NCBI RefSeq assembly: GCF_052857255.1
Contig: NW_027526666.1
Span: forward strand, 62,001 to 126,000
Reading direction: 5' to 3'
Origin: Amblyomma americanum
Lineage: Eukaryota > Arthropoda > Arachnida > Ixodida > Ixodidae
DNA: 64,000 nucleotides
Shown: one piece after another, positions 62,352 through 64,000 of the stretch
How the letters are laid out: each line of letters opens with the position of its first letter
How positions within the stretch are numbered: the first letter of the stretch is position 1
Position numbers and translations under genes: made by a program
Notes under the pieces: model-generated
Database searches by the model: none
Seen by the model: only the letters and a program-made list of their open reading frames with translations
Told to the model about the DNA's origin: nothing

Positions 62352-63293
62352 TTCCGGCTCAAAACAACGGGATACATCGTTTTAGATCGAAACTAGCAAG
62401 ATTCACGAGCATCCATTTTACAAGTCGTCGAAGAGTAGACGAGAGAAAGGTGGAAACTTTTTATCTCAGAACTGCACGAAAACTTGTGTTCCGGCTCAAA
62501 ACAACGGGATACATCGTTTTGGATCGAAACTAGCAAGATTCGCGAGCATCGATTTTACAAGTCGTCGAAGGGTAGACGAGAGAGAGCTGAAAACTTTTTA
62601 TCTCAGAACTGCGCGAAAACTTTTAATCCGGCTCAAAACAACGGGATACATCGTTTTAGATCGAAACTAGCAAGATTCACGTGCATCGATTTTACAAGTC
62701 GTCGAAGAGTAGACGAGAGAGAGCTGAAAACTTTTTATCTCAGAACTGCGCGAAAACTTGTATTCCGGCTCGAAACAACGGCATACATCGTTTTAGAACG
62801 AAACTAGCAAGATTCACGTGCATCGATTTTACAAGTCGCGAAGAGTAGACGAGAGAGAGCTGAAAACTTTTTATCTCAGAACTGCGCGAAAACTTGTATT
62901 CCGGCTCAAAACAACGGGATACATCGTTTTAGAACGAAACTAGCAAGATTCTCGAGCATCGATTTTACAAGTCGTCGAAGAGTAGACGAGAGAAAGGTGG
63001 AAACTTTTTCTCTCAGAACTGCGCGAAAACTTGTATTCCGGCTCAAAACAACGGGATACATCGTTTTAGAACGAAACTAGCAAGATTCTCGAGCATCGAT
63101 TTTACAAGTCGTCGAAGAGTAGACGAGAGAAAGGTGGAAACGTTTTCTCTCAGAACTGCGCGAAAACTTGTATTCCGGCTCAAAACAACGAGATACATCG
63201 TTTTAGATCGAAACTAGCAAGATTCACGAGCATCGATTTTACAAGTCGTCGAAGTGCAGACGAGAGAAAGGTGGAAACTTTTTCTCTCAGAAC
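62352..63293. repeat. Copy of the 39.15-40.09 kb block
   Basis: The sequence matches 39149-40090 at offset 23203 bp with the same order: TTGTGTTCCGG, TTTTGGATCG, GAAGGGTAG, GAGAGAGCTG, TTTTAATCCGG, AAGTCGCGAAG and GTGCAGACG. Differences include TTCGCGAGC near 62540, GGCTCGAAAC near 62767 and GGAAACGTTTTC near 63137. Confidence 0.86.
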
Positions 63294-64000
63294 GGCGCGA
63301 AAACTTGTACTCCGGCTCAAAACAACGGGATAAATCGTTTTAGATCGAAATTAGCAAGATTCTCGAGCATCCATTTTACAAGTCGTCGAAGAGTAGACGA
63401 GAGAAAGGTGGAAACTTTTTCTCTCAGAACTGCGCGAAAACTTGTATTCCGGCTCAAAACAACGGAATACATCGTTTTAGATCGAAACTAGCAAGATTCA
63501 CGAGCATCGATTTTACAAGTCGTCGAAGTGTAGACGAGAGAAAGGTGGAAACTTTTTTCTCACAGAACTGCGCGAAAACTTGTATTCCGGCTCAGAACAA
63601 CGGGATACATTGTTTTAATTCGAAACTAGCAAGATTCACGAGCATCGACTTTACAAGTCGTCGAAGAATAGAGTAGAGAAAGGTGGAAACTTTTTCTCTC
63701 ATAAATGCGCGAAAACTTGATTTCCGGCTCAAAACAACGGGATACATCGTTTTAGATCGAAACTAGCAAGATTCACGAGCATCCATTTTACAAGTCGTCG
63801 AAGAGTAGACGAGAGAAAGGTGGAAACTTTTTATCTCAGAACTGCACGAAAACTTGTGTTCCGGCTCAAAACAACGGGATACATCGTTTTGGATCGAAAC
63901 TAGCAAGATTCACGAGCATCGATTTTACAAGTCGTCGAAGGGTAGACGAGAGAGAGCTGAAAACTTTTTATCTCAGAACTGCGCGAAAACTTTTAATCCG
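63294..64000. repeat. Right window edge: mosaic of known G-type monomers
   Basis: The first monomer (TTGTACTCCGG, GGGATAAATCG, CTCGAGCATCCATTTT) is the dimer-zone type of 37.3-38.8 kb. Next come six-T CTCACAG / TTTTAATTCG and CATAAATGCGCG monomers as at 30.0 kb. From about 63.73 kb the TTGTGTTCCGG / TTTTGGATCG block of 62.4 kb starts again. The array runs off the edge at TTTTAATCCG. Confidence 0.85.

Larger units (their letters stand above)
1..64000. repeat. 137-bp tandem satellite DNA array, spanning the whole window
   Basis: A monomer of 137 bp recurs head to tail, in one orientation, from the first to the last base, about 467 times. Landmarks seen in nearly every copy are CTGCGCG, TTCCGGCTCA, ATACATCG and ATTTTACAAGTCGTCGAAG. 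Length variants have simple causes: 135 bp when GAGTAGACGAG becomes GAGAACGAG or GAGAATGAG, 136 or 135 bp when AACGGGATAC loses a G and/or the T-tract is short, 138 bp with a six-T tract, and 139 bp with the AACGGCGGGATAC insertion. No unique DNA, gene or transposon interrupts it, and both edges cut the array. Such arrays are typical of eukaryotic centromeric or heterochromatic DNA. I do not recognise the family. Confidence 0.98.

Noticed and set aside
1217..62807. More than one hundred open frames of 60-152 codons on both strands as genes
   Set aside because: All are the satellite monomer read in different frames. The same short peptides recur dozens of times, both strands are open over the same bases, many lack an ATG start, and none resembles a known family. 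Their lengths follow from monomer length and stop positions.
1..64000. CRISPR array
   Set aside because: There are no variable spacers. The full 137 bp is conserved, which is tandem satellite and not repeat-spacer organisation.
1..64000. CENP-B box (NTTCGNNNNANNCGGGN) in the monomer
   Set aside because: CGGG occurs at monomer 77-80, but the bases 11 to 8 upstream are not TTCG, and no CCCG-based match is seen on the other strand.
1..64000. Transposon, LTR or rDNA spacer origin within the window
   Set aside because: No terminal repeats, target-site duplications, polyA tails, transposase-like frames or rRNA segments are visible. A spacer repeat would be expected to be interrupted by rRNA genes, and 64 kb shows none.
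1..64000. Telomeric or simple-sequence repeats
   Set aside because: I see no run of a short unit such as TTAGGG, TTTAGGG or TTAGG. The smallest clear period is the 137-bp monomer.

Overview
The window holds one thing only: an uninterrupted tandem satellite DNA array. A monomer of about 137 bp (57 of 137 bases G+C in my hand consensus, about 42%) repeats head to tail, always in the same orientation, roughly 467 times from base 1 to base 64000. Both window edges cut through the array, so it continues on both sides. I see no protein-coding gene, RNA gene, transposon, CRISPR array or unique sequence longer than a few bases. Every open reading frame is a translation of the satellite. Megabase-style satellite with higher-order repeats (HORs) points to a eukaryotic centromeric, pericentromeric or other heterochromatic block. 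I do not recognise the monomer family and cannot name the species. CpG is enriched (11 per consensus monomer, observed/expected about 1.9), which fits a genome with little germline CpG methylation, for example many insects and other invertebrates, better than a heavily methylated vertebrate or plant satellite. That is inference only.

Consensus monomer, numbered from CGAAGAGTAG: GAGAGAAA (13-20), the loop GGTGTAAACTT or GGTGGAAACTT (21-31), TTTCTCTC (32-39), CTGCGCG (44-50), AAAACTTGTA (51-60), TTCCGGCTCA (61-70), AACAACGGG (72-80), ATACATCG (81-88), TTTTAGATCGAAACTAGC (89-106), TTCACGAGC (111-119), ATCGATTTTACAAGTCGT (120-137). Two subfamilies differ mainly at base 25: T-type (GGTGTAAAC) and G-type (GGTGGAAAC).

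Layout. (1) 1-11.6 kb: T-type. HOR copies of about 2185, 2049 and 871 bp are followed by a 2050-bp unit present twice with no difference seen. (2) 9.9-19.6 kb: mixed T/G, three units of 3129, 2988 and 3552 bp in tandem. (3) 20.5-35.7 kb: mostly G-type, a 4109-bp (30-monomer) HOR in four copies A-B-C-D. B is short by exactly nine monomers. A pairs with C and B with D by shared variants, so a 6985-bp A+B super-unit was itself duplicated. (4) 35.7-40.8 kb: G-type with small HORs (275-bp dimers, 274-bp dimers, a 1369-bp unit). (5) 40.85-58 kb: T-type returns abruptly, with 2324-bp units, a 3005/3540/3818-bp series, a four-copy 409-bp trimer and an embedded G-containing segment. (6) 58-64 kb: a 2326-bp pair, then G-type material copied from the 37-40 kb region.

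The array therefore reads as a record of repeated unequal exchange at every scale from one monomer to 51 monomers. Points of most interest are the nested A-B/C-D super-HOR, a pair of concentric inverted repeats centred at monomer position about 26, the CpG enrichment, and a cluster of private one-base indels at about 15-17 and 22-23 kb that looks like uncorrected consensus error.
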